NCBI GenBank assembly: GCA_964369315.1
Contig: CAYJEJ010000004.1
Span: 28,435-92,434, forward strand
Length of the DNA stretch: 64,000 nucleotides
Direction of reading: 5' to 3'
Source of the DNA: CAYJEJ01 sp964369315
Lineage (GTDB): Bacteria; Pseudomonadota; Alphaproteobacteria; UBA3830; JAIRWN01
The position numbers and the translations under genes are program-made. Of this stretch, positions 1 to 8,522 are shown piece by piece (position 1 is the first letter of the stretch; each line of letters opens with the position of its first letter). The notes under the pieces are model-generated. The model had not been told where the DNA came from and searched no databases. It saw nothing but the letters and a program-made list of their open reading frames with translations.

Positions 1-1547
1 CGTGTATATATGGCATTGGCTCGCCCGAATCTTATGGCGAAATGGTTGTTGCGATTTATAAAAATGACCTAATAAACAGGGAAAAACTCATTCAACAGCT
101 CATTTCAATGCAATACACTCGCTCAGACCTTTATTTAGAAAGGGGGCACTTCAGGGTTAATGGAGATGTGATAGATATCTTTCCTTCTCATATGGAGGAT
201 AAGGCTTTTCGGGTTGAGCTGTTTGATGATGAGGTTGAAAACCTCTCAATTATCGACCCCCTGTCCTCAAAGAGCCAAGGCTATGTTGATATGTTAAAAA
301 TATATGCCAACAGCCATTATGTCACGTCACGCGATGTTGTTTTAAGGGCGATAACGCACATCAAACAAGAACTTGACGAGAGGATTGAGCAGTTTGAAAA
401 AGCAGGGCAATTGATTGAAGCTCAACGTGTTAAGGAAAGGATAAAACTAGACCTAGAAATGCTGGAGCTCACAGGACACTGTCGTGGGATTGAGAATTAT
501 TCAAGGTATTTAACTGGGAGGAGTGCAGGCGAGCCACCACCAACTTTGTTCGAATATTTACCCAAAGATGCCTTATTAATCGTTGATGAAAGCCACGTTT
601 CAGTTCCTCAGATTGGGGCGATGTATGTTGGGGACAGGCAACGAAAACAAAACCTTGTCCACTATGGTTTTAGGCTTCCCTCTTGCGTTGATAATAGACC
701 TCTCAAATTTGATGAGTGGGACGGGATGAGACCGAAGAGCCTTTTTGTGTCTGCAACGCCCAGCAAATGGGAGCTGGAACAGGTAGGGGGCGAGGTGATA
801 GAACAAATCATCAGACCGACGGGTTTACTAGACCCAGAATGCTTTGTAAGACCAACAAAAAATCAAGTAGATGACTTGATTGATGAGTGCTCAAAGGTGA
901 TAAAAAACGGTCATAGAGTGTTGGTGACCACATTAACCAAGCGTATGGCAGAGGATTTGACGAAATATCTTACGGAATCTGGGCTGAGGGTGACCTATTT
1001 GCATTCAGATGTTGATACGCTGGAGCGAATAGAAATCATTAAAAGTCTAAGAAGCGGTGAAGTGGATATTTTGGTGGGAATAAACCTTCTTAGGGAGGGG
1101 CTAGACGTTCCAGAATGTGGGTTGGTTGCGATATTAGATGCGGATAAAGAGGGTTTTTTGCGGTCAAAAACGTCCCTCGTGCAGACGATAGGTCGTGCGG
1201 CGAGAAATGTTTTTGGAAAGGTCGTTTTATATGCGGACAAAGTGACAGAGTCGATGCGTTATGCCATGGAGGAAACATCCCGTAGACGAGAGATTCAAAG
1301 AAATTATAACGAAAAAAATAATATAACTCCAGAAAGCGTAAAAAAAACCATTTCAAAGAATGCCTTGGGTCAAGATGGTGAAAAAAATGTTTCTGATGAA
1401 AGGTCTGTTGAGTCAGATAAAGAATTGAAAAAGAAAATAGAATCCCTTAAGAAGAAAATGAAGCAACATGCCTATAATATGGAGTTTGAGCTGGCTGCAA
1501 AGTGCAGGGATAAGTTGGCGGAGCTTGAAAAACTTTGTTTGAAGTGA
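1..1547 (+). CDS. uvrB: UvrABC excinuclease subunit B, 3' part (5' end outside window)
   Basis: UvrB is the DNA-damage-verifying helicase-like subunit of nucleotide excision repair; it is loaded by UvrA and then recruits UvrC. The reading frame is open from base 3, before the first in-window ATG at 42, and already encodes CIYGIGSPESYGE, which matches the UvrB segment after the first helicase motifs. The N-terminal Walker A region therefore lies upstream of the window. Visible landmarks are GIENYSR, GEPPPTLFEYLP, the DESH box (LIVDESHVSVPQIG), SATPSKWELE, and the C-terminal helicase motifs RVLVTTLTKRMAEDL, GINLLREGLDVPE and QTIGRAARN. A C-terminal UVR domain (about the last 40 residues, HAYNMEFELAAKCRDKL) binds UvrC. 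About 514 codons are present. The identification is secure; only the 5' end is missing. Confidence 0.97.
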   Translation, partial: CIYGIGSPESYGEMVVAIYKNDLINREKLIQQLISMQYTRSDLYLERGHFRVNGDVIDIFPSHMEDKAFRVELFDDEVENLSIIDPLSSKSQGYVDMLKIYANSHYVTSRDVVLRAITHIKQELDERIEQFEKAGQLIEAQRVKERIKLDLEMLELTGHCRGIENYSRYLTGRSAGEPPPTLFEYLPKDALLIVDESHVSVPQIGAMYVGDRQRKQNLVHYGFRLPSCVDNRPLKFDEWDGMRPKSLFVSATPSKWELEQVGGEVIEQIIRPTGLLDPECFVRPTKNQVDDLIDECSKVIKNGHRVLVTTLTKRMAEDLTKYLTESGLRVTYLHSDVDTLERIEIIKSLRSGEVDILVGINLLREGLDVPECGLVAILDADKEGFLRSKTSLVQTIGRAARNVFGKVVLYADKVTESMRYAMEETSRRREIQRNYNEKNNITPESVKKTISKNALGQDGEKNVSDERSVESDKELKKKIESLKKKMKQHAYNMEFELAAKCRDKLAELEKLCLK

Positions 1548-1611
1548 GGTGTTTCGTGATGCTTTTTTGCAACAGTGGAAATATAAAAACACATTATTAA
1601 CTATTTAAATA

Positions 1612-1640
1612 TTGATTTGTGTTATTCCTAGGTTTATAAC
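1612..1640 (+). promoter_or_regulatory. Probable sigma-70 promoter for the outer-membrane protein gene
   Basis: TTGATT at 1612-1617 and TATAAC at 1635-1640 are separated by 17 bases. This predicts a start near 1647 and an untranslated leader of about 60 bases before the ATG at 1707. It was found by inspection only. Confidence 0.5.
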
Positions 1641-1706
1641 AGACTAGATTGTAAAGACATTTTGTTTTTATCTAGTTAGTTGTTTTGTTTTATACGGAGA
1701 TTAAAA

Positions 1707-2384
1707 ATGAAAATAAAATATTTAGCTTTATCAAGTGTTTTGTTAGTAAGCGTAGCCTTTGCGGGTGAGCGTGGTGATGTTGCAAACCATGCTGCTCCTG
1801 TTGAGCATGAAGCTGGTTGTGAAGATTCAGGTGATTTCACTGGTTTGTTTGCAGGTGCAGGTGCAGGGATTGATTTTAACACAATCAAAGTTAGCGATTC
1901 TAGTTCCAAGACCCTTGTCGATAAGACTCCAACATCTTTTGGTGTCGTTGCTTTGTTCGGTTATGGTCATACCCTAGAAAACCGTGTACATGTCGGTGGT
2001 GAGGCAAGTCTTGCTGCTAAGTTCAGCTCAGATGAAGCTGGTGCAAAAGCTAAGTCTGTGAATTATGGCTTTTTTGCAAAAGTAGGTTACGACTTTGATA
2101 ATGCACCGATTCTTCTTGGTGGTCTCTTAGGTTTTGGCAACTCTGGTGTTGAATACAAAAAAGACAAACATGAGATTAGCGGTAGCAAAGTTAGACCTCA
2201 GGCAGGTGCTTTTGCTCAGTATAAAGTTGGTGATGGTTGTAGTGTTCGTGCTGATGTCATATACTCCTTCAAATCTGACAATACTGAAACAAACAAAGTT
2301 GCAAATCAGGTTGCTCCAAACAAGAGCCTTAAGTGGGAGAATAAGAAGTGGGGCGTTCGTGCGATGGTCGTTTATAACTTCTAA
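1707..2384 (+). CDS. Exported outer-membrane beta-barrel protein
   Basis: This 225-residue protein looks like a small eight-stranded porin/opacity-type barrel (OmpA-N/OmpW/surface antigen superfamily). Residues 1-19 form a signal peptide (Lys residues, hydrophobic core, AFA at the cleavage site). The mature N-terminus is short, polar and His/Glu-rich. The remainder alternates hydrophobic and polar residues with GFG, GYG and VGYDF turns, and ends in VVYNF, the C-terminal Phe typical of proteins handled by the BAM complex. The frame is open upstream to 1680, but ATG 1707 has GGAGA at 1696-1700 and begins the signal peptide, so it was chosen. It has its own promoter and a strong terminator, suggesting an abundant single-gene transcript. 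The exact family and ligand are not recognised. A surface antigen or porin is likely. Confidence 0.75.
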   Translation: MKIKYLALSSVLLVSVAFAGERGDVANHAAPVEHEAGCEDSGDFTGLFAGAGAGIDFNTIKVSDSSSKTLVDKTPTSFGVVALFGYGHTLENRVHVGGEASLAAKFSSDEAGAKAKSVNYGFFAKVGYDFDNAPILLGGLLGFGNSGVEYKKDKHEISGSKVRPQAGAFAQYKVGDGCSVRADVIYSFKSDNTETNKVANQVAPNKSLKWENKKWGVRAMVVYNF

Positions 2385-2404
2385 TTGCTTCGGCATATTA
2401 CTTT

Positions 2405-2432
2405 AAAAAGCCTCCTTCAAGGGGGCTTTTTT
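2405..2432 (+). terminator. Rho-independent terminator after the beta-barrel gene
   Basis: AAAAAGCCTCC, loop TTCAA, then GGGGGCTTTTTT form a GC-rich stem followed by a T run, 20 bases after the stop codon. Confidence 0.85.
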
Positions 2433-2506
2433 ATTGAGAAAATTTTATGTGATGATTTTTTGTATTTGTAGTAAACTCATTGATAATTTTTATGAGGTTG
2501 AAATAA

Positions 2507-2929
2507 ATGAACTTGTTGAAAAATATATTTGTATCGCTCTTATTGATGGCGTTGATTGGCTGCCAGCCTAGTATTAATAATTCTGGTAATCGGTGCGATT
2601 CGGAAGACCTCAAAACGCTGAAGGTCGGTATTCATAATATTGATGATGTCTATTCGATTTTGGGCACACCATCTTTTAAATTTTCTTCAGAGAGGGTGAT
2701 GTATTTGGGGAGAAACCTCAAACACGTAGCGTTTTTTAGACCCACGGTTTCAGATGAAGTCGCGGTAGTTGTCAGTTTCAATCAATATGGCTTATTGAAA
2801 GGATATGAAATTGTGAAGTTGTCACCCAAAAATATCAACCCTGACCAAACAGTTACTCCCGTTCAGGGGACGGGACGTAATACGGCTGACCATATTCTTG
2901 ATAACCTTCATAAAAAAACGAACAAATGA
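2507..2929 (+). CDS. bamE: BamE/SmpA-like outer-membrane assembly lipoprotein
   Basis: This is a 140-residue predicted lipoprotein. A type II signal peptide (hydrophobic residues 7-18) ends in the lipobox ALIGC, with Cys19 as the lipidated residue. The following segment, LKVGIHNIDDVYSILGTPSF, matches the SmpA/OmlA fold, in which a G-x(6-8)-V-x(2-4)-LG-P turn precedes two beta strands. A basic, flexible tail follows. In the family, BamE sits on the inner leaflet of the outer membrane and stabilises BamA-BamD. It stands alone between the barrel gene and trkH. ATG at 2507 has a weak GAGG-like sequence about 12 bases upstream. The family match rests on pattern, so another SmpA-domain lipoprotein is possible. 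Confidence 0.75.
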   Translation: MNLLKNIFVSLLLMALIGCQPSINNSGNRCDSEDLKTLKVGIHNIDDVYSILGTPSFKFSSERVMYLGRNLKHVAFFRPTVSDEVAVVVSFNQYGLLKGYEIVKLSPKNINPDQTVTPVQGTGRNTADHILDNLHKKTNK

Positions 2930-2962
2930 TAGGAGTTGTTTGTTAAATAAGGGGGCTGTGAT

Positions 2963-4417
2963 TTGATACAGTTTAGTTTGGTATTTTATCAATTTAGCTT
3001 TTTATTGTTTATTATGGCGGGTGCGATGTTGGTGCCTGCCTTTGTTTTGTTTTTTTCGGGTTTAGACTCTTGTTTGGGTTTTTTTTATGGTTCATTGATT
3101 ACAGTTTTTTTTGGAGCATTGTTATTTTTTGGCAATAGGGGAAATGATAATGAGGCTTGTTTCAGTATAAAAGATTCTTACTTTTTAACAGTATTATCTT
3201 GGGGCGGGGTTTCGGTCTTTTCTGCGATACCATTGTTTCTTTCAGAGCTTTCTATTAGTTACCTAGATTGTTATTTTGAAGTGGTCTCCGCAATCACAAC
3301 AACAGGCTCGACAATTATCTATAATCTTGATGGCGTCTCAGATGGTGTTTTGCTCTGGCGGGCACTATTACAATGGTTTGGTGGAATTGGAATAATAGTC
3401 ACGGCAATAGGGTTGATACCGAATTTGAAAGGGGGAGGCTCTCACCTTTTTAAAAGTGAATTTACCGAGAGAACAGAAAAAATTTTGCCGAAATTTCATC
3501 AATACACAAGACAGCTTTTTATAATTTATTGTGCCTTAACATTAATCGTGATGTTTTTATTATTAATTTTTGGCATGTCGTTTTTTGATGCGATATTTTA
3601 TTCTATGACAAGCCTTTCTACAGGTGGGATGTCTAGCTCCAGCATGGGCTTGGGGGCTTATGATGGAATGGGTGTAGATATGGTTGTGGCATTTGGCTGT
3701 TTTTTGGGTTCTATTTCACTGGTGTTGTTCTTGAAGGGTGTGAAAACCGACTTTAAATCACTCTTGCAAGACAGCCAGTTAAGGTTTTTCATCTCTATCA
3801 TATTGGTGTCAGTTTTGGTTTTGACCGCTTGGGCTGTTTATGTGAAAGGTTTGTCATTAGAAGATGCTTTTATTAATGCCCTAACCTTTACGGTTTTTAG
3901 CTCGTCTACGGCAGGATTTTCAGTTGATGGAATGTCAACCATGGGTGCGTTGCCGGTGGTTTTTATGTGCATTTTGTCCTTTATAGGGGGGTGTTCAGGT
4001 TCAACGACTGGTGGGGTGAAGGTGTTTAGGGTACAAACCTTGATAGCCTTAGTACGGTCTTGTTTGCATAAACAATATTCCCCAAATTCTTTGATTATTC
4101 CAAAATATTTTGGAGGAAAATTAAAAGATGAGGATATATTAGGCATTGTGATATTTTTTGCCTGTTATTTAGCGACAATTTTTGTTACGGTAGCGGGAAT
4201 TTCTGTCTGTGACGTTGAATTTGGGCAAGCTTTTAGTGCGGTCTTTACTAGTATCACCAACTATGGTGTCTCGTTTGGCGGGGGTGAGCTAGCCAGTGCT
4301 GTTCAGCTTGCAGCTTTGCCTGTTTTTGCCAAAATTTGTCTCATGTTTGCGATGATTGTTGGCAGGTTAGAGTGTTTGGTTGTGATGGCTGTTTTCTCAG
4401 CTTCTTTTTGGAAGTGA
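2963..4417 (+). CDS. trkH: Trk-type potassium uptake membrane subunit TrkH
   Basis: This 484-residue polytopic inner-membrane protein is of the usual TrkH length. The four selectivity-filter loops of the SKT superfamily are visible in order: TTTGST (about residue 114), LSTGGMS (about 216), SSTAGFS (about 316) and TNYGVSF (about 430). Each carries the filter Gly that coordinates K+. TrkH imports K+ with a cytosolic NAD/ATP-binding partner TrkA, which is not in this window. The start is TTG at 2963, with AAGGGGG at 2948-2955 as Shine-Dalgarno. No nearby ATG gives a better N-terminus. It is followed 10 bases later by fabD. Confidence 0.9.
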   Translation: MIQFSLVFYQFSFLLFIMAGAMLVPAFVLFFSGLDSCLGFFYGSLITVFFGALLFFGNRGNDNEACFSIKDSYFLTVLSWGGVSVFSAIPLFLSELSISYLDCYFEVVSAITTTGSTIIYNLDGVSDGVLLWRALLQWFGGIGIIVTAIGLIPNLKGGGSHLFKSEFTERTEKILPKFHQYTRQLFIIYCALTLIVMFLLLIFGMSFFDAIFYSMTSLSTGGMSSSSMGLGAYDGMGVDMVVAFGCFLGSISLVLFLKGVKTDFKSLLQDSQLRFFISIILVSVLVLTAWAVYVKGLSLEDAFINALTFTVFSSSTAGFSVDGMSTMGALPVVFMCILSFIGGCSGSTTGGVKVFRVQTLIALVRSCLHKQYSPNSLIIPKYFGGKLKDEDILGIVIFFACYLATIFVTVAGISVCDVEFGQAFSAVFTSITNYGVSFGGGELASAVQLAALPVFAKICLMFAMIVGRLECLVVMAVFSASFWK

Positions 4418-4427
4418 AGGTTTTTTT

Positions 4428-5399
4428 ATGAGCGAATTAAAAATAGGTATTATTTTCCCAGGTCAAGGTGTGCAAAAAACTGGGATGGGGCGGTGGCTTT
4501 TTGATAATTTTGCGTCTGCGAAGGACGTTTTTAATGAAGTTGATGACGCACTGAACATGAAACTGTCAGATATAATGTTTTTGCCTGATAATGCCGAGCT
4601 ATTAAAACGCACAGAAAATGCTCAACCTGCAATAATGACAGTTGGTATGGCTGCGTTGAATGTCTTAAAATGCGACTTTAACATAGATATCACGAGAACA
4701 GCCACGATGTTTGCAGGACATTCATTAGGGGAATATACCGCTTTGGTTGCAGGCGGAATGTTTAGCTTGGTGGATGGGGCGAGATTGCTGAAAAACCGCG
4801 GTCTGGCAATGATTTCATCTGTGTCAGAGGGTAAAGGGGCAATGGTTGCCATCTTGGGTATACAAGATGTCGCCGTATTAGAGGAAATAGCTGTTGAATC
4901 ATCTAAGAACGGGCAGGTCTGCGAAATCGCCAATGATAATTGCCTTGGGCAGGTTGTCTTGAGCGGGCATGTTGAAGCGATAAATAATGCAATTGTCCTT
5001 GCTAAAAGCAAAGGTGCAAGGTCTACAGTTCTATTAGATGTTCAGGTGCCGTCACATTGCAGCTTAATGGCGGGTGCGTCAGAAATTATGAGAGAGAGGC
5101 TTGATGAGACGAATAAAAATGAATTGTTAGTCCCTGTTGTCCAAAACGTTACTGCAAGGGCAGAGTCTGATGTGGAGGTTATTACAAAAAATCTTGTGCT
5201 ACAAATGACCGCCCGTGTAAAATGGCGTGAAAGTATGGAATATTTAAGGCATCAAGGCATTAACAAGATTATAGAGGTTCCTGTGGGGACAGTATTAAAA
5301 GGGCTCGCAAAAAGGACAATTCCTGATGTTGAAGTGTTCAGCATGAATGATATACAAGAACTAGAGCGAGTAGCAATTTTATTAGATGATTTGAGGTAG
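4428..5399 (+). CDS. fabD: Malonyl-CoA:ACP transacylase
   Basis: FabD transfers the malonyl group from CoA to acyl carrier protein, supplying the extender for fatty acid synthesis in the cytosol. The 323-residue protein shows FPGQGVQ (residues 10-16), the nucleophile elbow GHSLGEY with catalytic Ser99, and the catalytic His210 in VPSHCSLM. Length is normal for FabD (about 310). fabG follows after only 2 bases, so the two are co-transcribed, as in many fab clusters. acpP and fabF are not adjacent here. The identification is secure. Confidence 0.95.
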   Translation: MSELKIGIIFPGQGVQKTGMGRWLFDNFASAKDVFNEVDDALNMKLSDIMFLPDNAELLKRTENAQPAIMTVGMAALNVLKCDFNIDITRTATMFAGHSLGEYTALVAGGMFSLVDGARLLKNRGLAMISSVSEGKGAMVAILGIQDVAVLEEIAVESSKNGQVCEIANDNCLGQVVLSGHVEAINNAIVLAKSKGARSTVLLDVQVPSHCSLMAGASEIMRERLDETNKNELLVPVVQNVTARAESDVEVITKNLVLQMTARVKWRESMEYLRHQGINKIIEVPVGTVLKGLAKRTIPDVEVFSMNDIQELERVAILLDDLR

Positions 5400-5401
5400 A
5401 G

Positions 5402-6139
5402 ATGTTTGATTTATCAAAAAAAATAGCGTTTATAACAGGTGCGACAGGGGATATTGGCTCGGCTATTGCGAGAAAATTTCATAAGCTGGGTGCCACGGTT
5501 GTTCTTTCAGGCACAAATGAAAAAGTCTTGATGCAACTGAAAGAAGAGCTTTCTAGCAATGTGTATTGTTATTGTCTCAATTTATCAGATACTGCTCAAA
5601 TCATGAAAACTTGTTCCCAGATTGAGGCTGAAGTTGGCGTGATAGAAATATTGGTCAACAATGCAGGCATCACTAAGGACGGGCTGTTCATGCGTATGCG
5701 AGAGAGTGCTTGGCAAGATGTAATAGATATCAACCTAACCGCTCCATTTACATTGAGCCGAGAGGTGATAAAAGGCATGATAAAAATGCGTAAAGGTCGC
5801 ATTATTAACATATCGTCGATTGTTGGTCTTGCAGGCAATCATGGACAGGTGAATTACTCAGCCGCAAAAGCTGGAGTAATAGGGATGACAAAGTCCATTG
5901 CACTGGAAGTTGCAGGTCGTGGCATAACCGCAAACTGTGTTGCACCTGGGTTTATTAAATCTGCTATGACCGATAAGCTAGATGACACACAAAAAGAAAA
6001 CCTTGTGAAAAACATCCCAATGCTGAAAATTGGCATGCCAGACGATGTAGCCGCTGCCACTTCGTTTTTAGCGAGTGATGAGGCTTCTTATATTACTGGG
6101 CAAACAATTCATGTTAATGGCGGAATGTTAATGGTTTGA
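5402..6139 (+). CDS. fabG: 3-oxoacyl-ACP reductase
   Basis: FabG carries out the NADPH-dependent reduction of beta-ketoacyl-ACP in each elongation cycle. The 245-residue classical short-chain dehydrogenase has the nucleotide-binding TGATGDIG (12-19), NNAG (86-89), and the catalytic triad Ser139, Tyr152 and Lys156 in the YxxxK arrangement. The C-terminal PGFIKSAMT and GQTIHVNGGM are FabG hallmarks and separate it from generic SDRs. GAGGTAGAG immediately upstream overlaps the fabD stop region and serves as ribosome-binding site. It forms an operon with fabD. A promoter for the next gene lies beyond its stop. Confidence 0.95.
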   Translation: MFDLSKKIAFITGATGDIGSAIARKFHKLGATVVLSGTNEKVLMQLKEELSSNVYCYCLNLSDTAQIMKTCSQIEAEVGVIEILVNNAGITKDGLFMRMRESAWQDVIDINLTAPFTLSREVIKGMIKMRKGRIINISSIVGLAGNHGQVNYSAAKAGVIGMTKSIALEVAGRGITANCVAPGFIKSAMTDKLDDTQKENLVKNIPMLKIGMPDDVAAATSFLASDEASYITGQTIHVNGGMLMV

Positions 6140-6172
6140 TGAAAATAATTGTTGCATTTTGTTGTGTAATTT

Positions 6173-6200
6173 TTGTAACTTTTAATGTATCGTTTACAAT
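6173..6200 (+). promoter_or_regulatory. Probable promoter of the sugar ABC transporter operon
   Basis: TTGTAA at 6173-6178 and TACAAT at 6195-6200 have a 16-base spacer in the 88-base gap between fabG and the binding-protein gene. No operator was recognised. Confidence 0.45.
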
Positions 6201-6227
6201 TAGCTTTTATTTATTAGGGTTTTTTAG

Positions 6228-7610
6228 ATGAGAAAAATATTTTACGCTCTGTTTTCAATGATGTTTGTAATAAGCGGTTATATATCGGCTGATAATAGCC
6301 CAGTGAACAAAGACAAATCTAGCGAACATGTGCAAAATATTAATGAAGCCCAAAAAAGTTCAGAGACAAATCGAGAAAAGGGCAAAAACAAGGAAAAAAT
6401 CGTCTTACGAATGACCTGCGGTTGCAAAGGTCGAGAACTTGAGCACTGTCAACGTGCGTCGAGAGAGTGGGAAGAGTTGACAGGGGTGCACATTGAGGTT
6501 ATTACCCTGCCTGCTGAAAGTAATGAAAGAATCAGTCTTTATTTGCAACTGTTGAGGGCTGGGTCGCAGGATGTGGATGTTTTTTTAATCGATGTTGTTT
6601 GGCCTGGGATTTTGGCAAATTACTTGGTTGATTTGAATGATTATATCACCGATGGTGAGAGGGACGAATTTTTTGAAACCAGTATAAAGAACAATACTGT
6701 CAATAATCGTTTGATAGCACTTCCTTGGTATCTTGATATAGGGGTGTTCTATTGCAGGAAGGATCTTCTTGAAAAATATGGTCACAAGATGCCAGAAACT
6801 TGGCAACAGATGGAAATAATAGCCGCCGATATTCAAGAAAAAGAAAGAAAAGAAAACAATTTTCGAATATGGGGATATGTTTTTCAAGGGAAGTCATATG
6901 AGGGGTTGACGGTTAATACTGTTGAATGGCTAGGGTCTGTTGGCGGTGGGGTTGTTGACCAAAACGGCAACTTAATCATTGATTGCCCGCAAAACGTTAA
7001 TATGCTCAAAAGGGTTAGCGGTTGGATTGGTAATATCTCCCCTAGGGGCGTTCTTGGCTATACGGAAGAAGAAGTTCGAGGGGTGTTCCAATCTGGTAAT
7101 GCTATATTCATGCGTAACTGGCCTTATGTTTGGTCGATAATCAACTCTCCAGATTGTCCTTTGGCAGGTAAAGTCGGTGTTGGGGCGTTACCATCAGGCA
7201 GTGAGGACGGCTCAAGACATGTTGGCGGCTTAGGTGGGTGGTCTTTGGGCGTGTCTAAATACTCAAAACATCAAGCTGAGGCGGTTGCTTTTATTAAATA
7301 TTTAAGTAGCAGAAAGGAACAAAAATTCCGTGCTATGGAGAGCGGTTTTTCTCCATCTAGACCAGATTTATATAAGGACAAAGACGTTCTCGCTCGTCAG
7401 CCATTTTTTGCAAAACTCGGCGTTATATTAGAAAACATGATAACCAGACCATCGGTTCACTTTGGCGCGTCGTATAGTCATGCTAGCACAGAGTTGTTTA
7501 ACGGGGTACATAGCGTAATATCTGGTCAAAAATCTGTGGAGGATGTTTTGAAACAACTGAGCTCGCGTCTTAATCAATTTCTGATGAAAAATAAGATGAA
7601 GAAGGAGTGA
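6228..7610 (+). CDS. Sugar ABC transporter substrate-binding protein (ThuE/AglE-like)
   Basis: This is a 460-residue periplasmic family 1 solute-binding protein. A signal peptide covers about residues 1-21 (cleavage near YISA/DNS), followed by a Lys/Glu/Asn-rich linker to residue 55. The fold then starts with VLRMTCGCKGRELEHC. The segment QLLRAGSQDVDVFLIDVVWPG and the later GGLGGWSLGVSKYS resemble alphaproteobacterial trehalose/maltose-type binding proteins (ThuE, AglE). Two permease genes follow directly. The ATP-binding subunit is not in the window and is presumably supplied elsewhere. The substrate is inferred to be an alpha-glucoside such as trehalose or maltose; the sequence alone cannot settle it. 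Confidence 0.85.
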   Translation: MRKIFYALFSMMFVISGYISADNSPVNKDKSSEHVQNINEAQKSSETNREKGKNKEKIVLRMTCGCKGRELEHCQRASREWEELTGVHIEVITLPAESNERISLYLQLLRAGSQDVDVFLIDVVWPGILANYLVDLNDYITDGERDEFFETSIKNNTVNNRLIALPWYLDIGVFYCRKDLLEKYGHKMPETWQQMEIIAADIQEKERKENNFRIWGYVFQGKSYEGLTVNTVEWLGSVGGGVVDQNGNLIIDCPQNVNMLKRVSGWIGNISPRGVLGYTEEEVRGVFQSGNAIFMRNWPYVWSIINSPDCPLAGKVGVGALPSGSEDGSRHVGGLGGWSLGVSKYSKHQAEAVAFIKYLSSRKEQKFRAMESGFSPSRPDLYKDKDVLARQPFFAKLGVILENMITRPSVHFGASYSHASTELFNGVHSVISGQKSVEDVLKQLSSRLNQFLMKNKMKKE

Positions 7611-7614
7611 TTAC

Positions 7615-8517
7615 TTGGCGGGTTCTCTAAGAAGGCGGTTACATAAGCACGCGAACCTGAAGGTTTGGCTGTTTTTATTCCCTTGCCTTTGCGTGATTTT
7701 TTTGGCAGGTGCTTGGCCTTTGTTGAGGACGATGTATTTGGGTTTTACTGATACATCGCTTGACTCTATCACCTCGGGTTCTTTTGTGGGTTTGAATAAT
7801 TTTGTTGTTTTATTCAATGACCATGATTGGTGGGTTGCGGTTCGAAACACGCTTGTTTTTGCCGTTTCATCAGTGACTTTAGAGGCAATTTTTGGCTTTT
7901 GTATTGCCTTTGTTTTGCATAGAAACCTTTACTTCAAAACCTTTTTACGGGCAATAGTGTTGATTCCGTGGGCTATTCCAACTGTTGTGTCTGCTAGGAT
8001 TTGGGGGTGGATGTTTCATGACGTTTATGGAATTATAAATAAAATTCTCGAAATGTGTGGTGTGATATCTGAGCCAATCTCTTGGATTGCTTCGTCAGAG
8101 CTGACAATGGTAACGATTATTATAGTCGATGTTTGGAAGACCACACCATTTATGGCTCTTTTGTTGTTGGCAGGGATGCAGTCTATACCAAATGACTGCT
8201 TTGAAGCGGCCAATGTTGATGGCGTTTCAACTTGGCGTGTGATAAGGCACATTATGTTGCCATTATTGAAGCCAACTTTTGTGGTCGCACTGATTTTTAG
8301 AACGCTCGATGCTTTAAGGATATTTGACCTTGTATATATATTGGGCAGTGGTGACCCAAGTTGTGCGACCATGTCAGTTTATGCAAGGAAATATTTATTG
8401 GACTTTGGTGATGTTGGACACGGTTCATCGGCGGCGACGATTTTGTTTTTTATAGTTGCAATGGTTAGCGTTCTATATTTCACCTTAGGTCAAAAACATT
8501 TAAAAAAGGAACAGTAA
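7615..8517 (+). CDS. Sugar ABC transporter permease (MalF/UgpA type)
   Basis: This 300-residue inner-membrane permease has six predicted transmembrane segments. The first, FLFPCLCVIFLAGAWPLLRT, resembles ThuF/AglF. The cytoplasmic EAA loop that docks the ATPase is CFEAANVDGVSTWRVIRHI with its downstream LPLLKP, at about residues 198-222. It starts with TTG at 7615, preceded by AAGGAG at 7602-7607, 4 bases after the binding-protein stop. With the next gene it would form the membrane channel that accepts sugar from the binding protein. Confidence 0.88.
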   Translation: MAGSLRRRLHKHANLKVWLFLFPCLCVIFLAGAWPLLRTMYLGFTDTSLDSITSGSFVGLNNFVVLFNDHDWWVAVRNTLVFAVSSVTLEAIFGFCIAFVLHRNLYFKTFLRAIVLIPWAIPTVVSARIWGWMFHDVYGIINKILEMCGVISEPISWIASSELTMVTIIIVDVWKTTPFMALLLLAGMQSIPNDCFEAANVDGVSTWRVIRHIMLPLLKPTFVVALIFRTLDALRIFDLVYILGSGDPSCATMSVYARKYLLDFGDVGHGSSAATILFFIVAMVSVLYFTLGQKHLKKEQ

Positions 8518-8522
8518 AAACA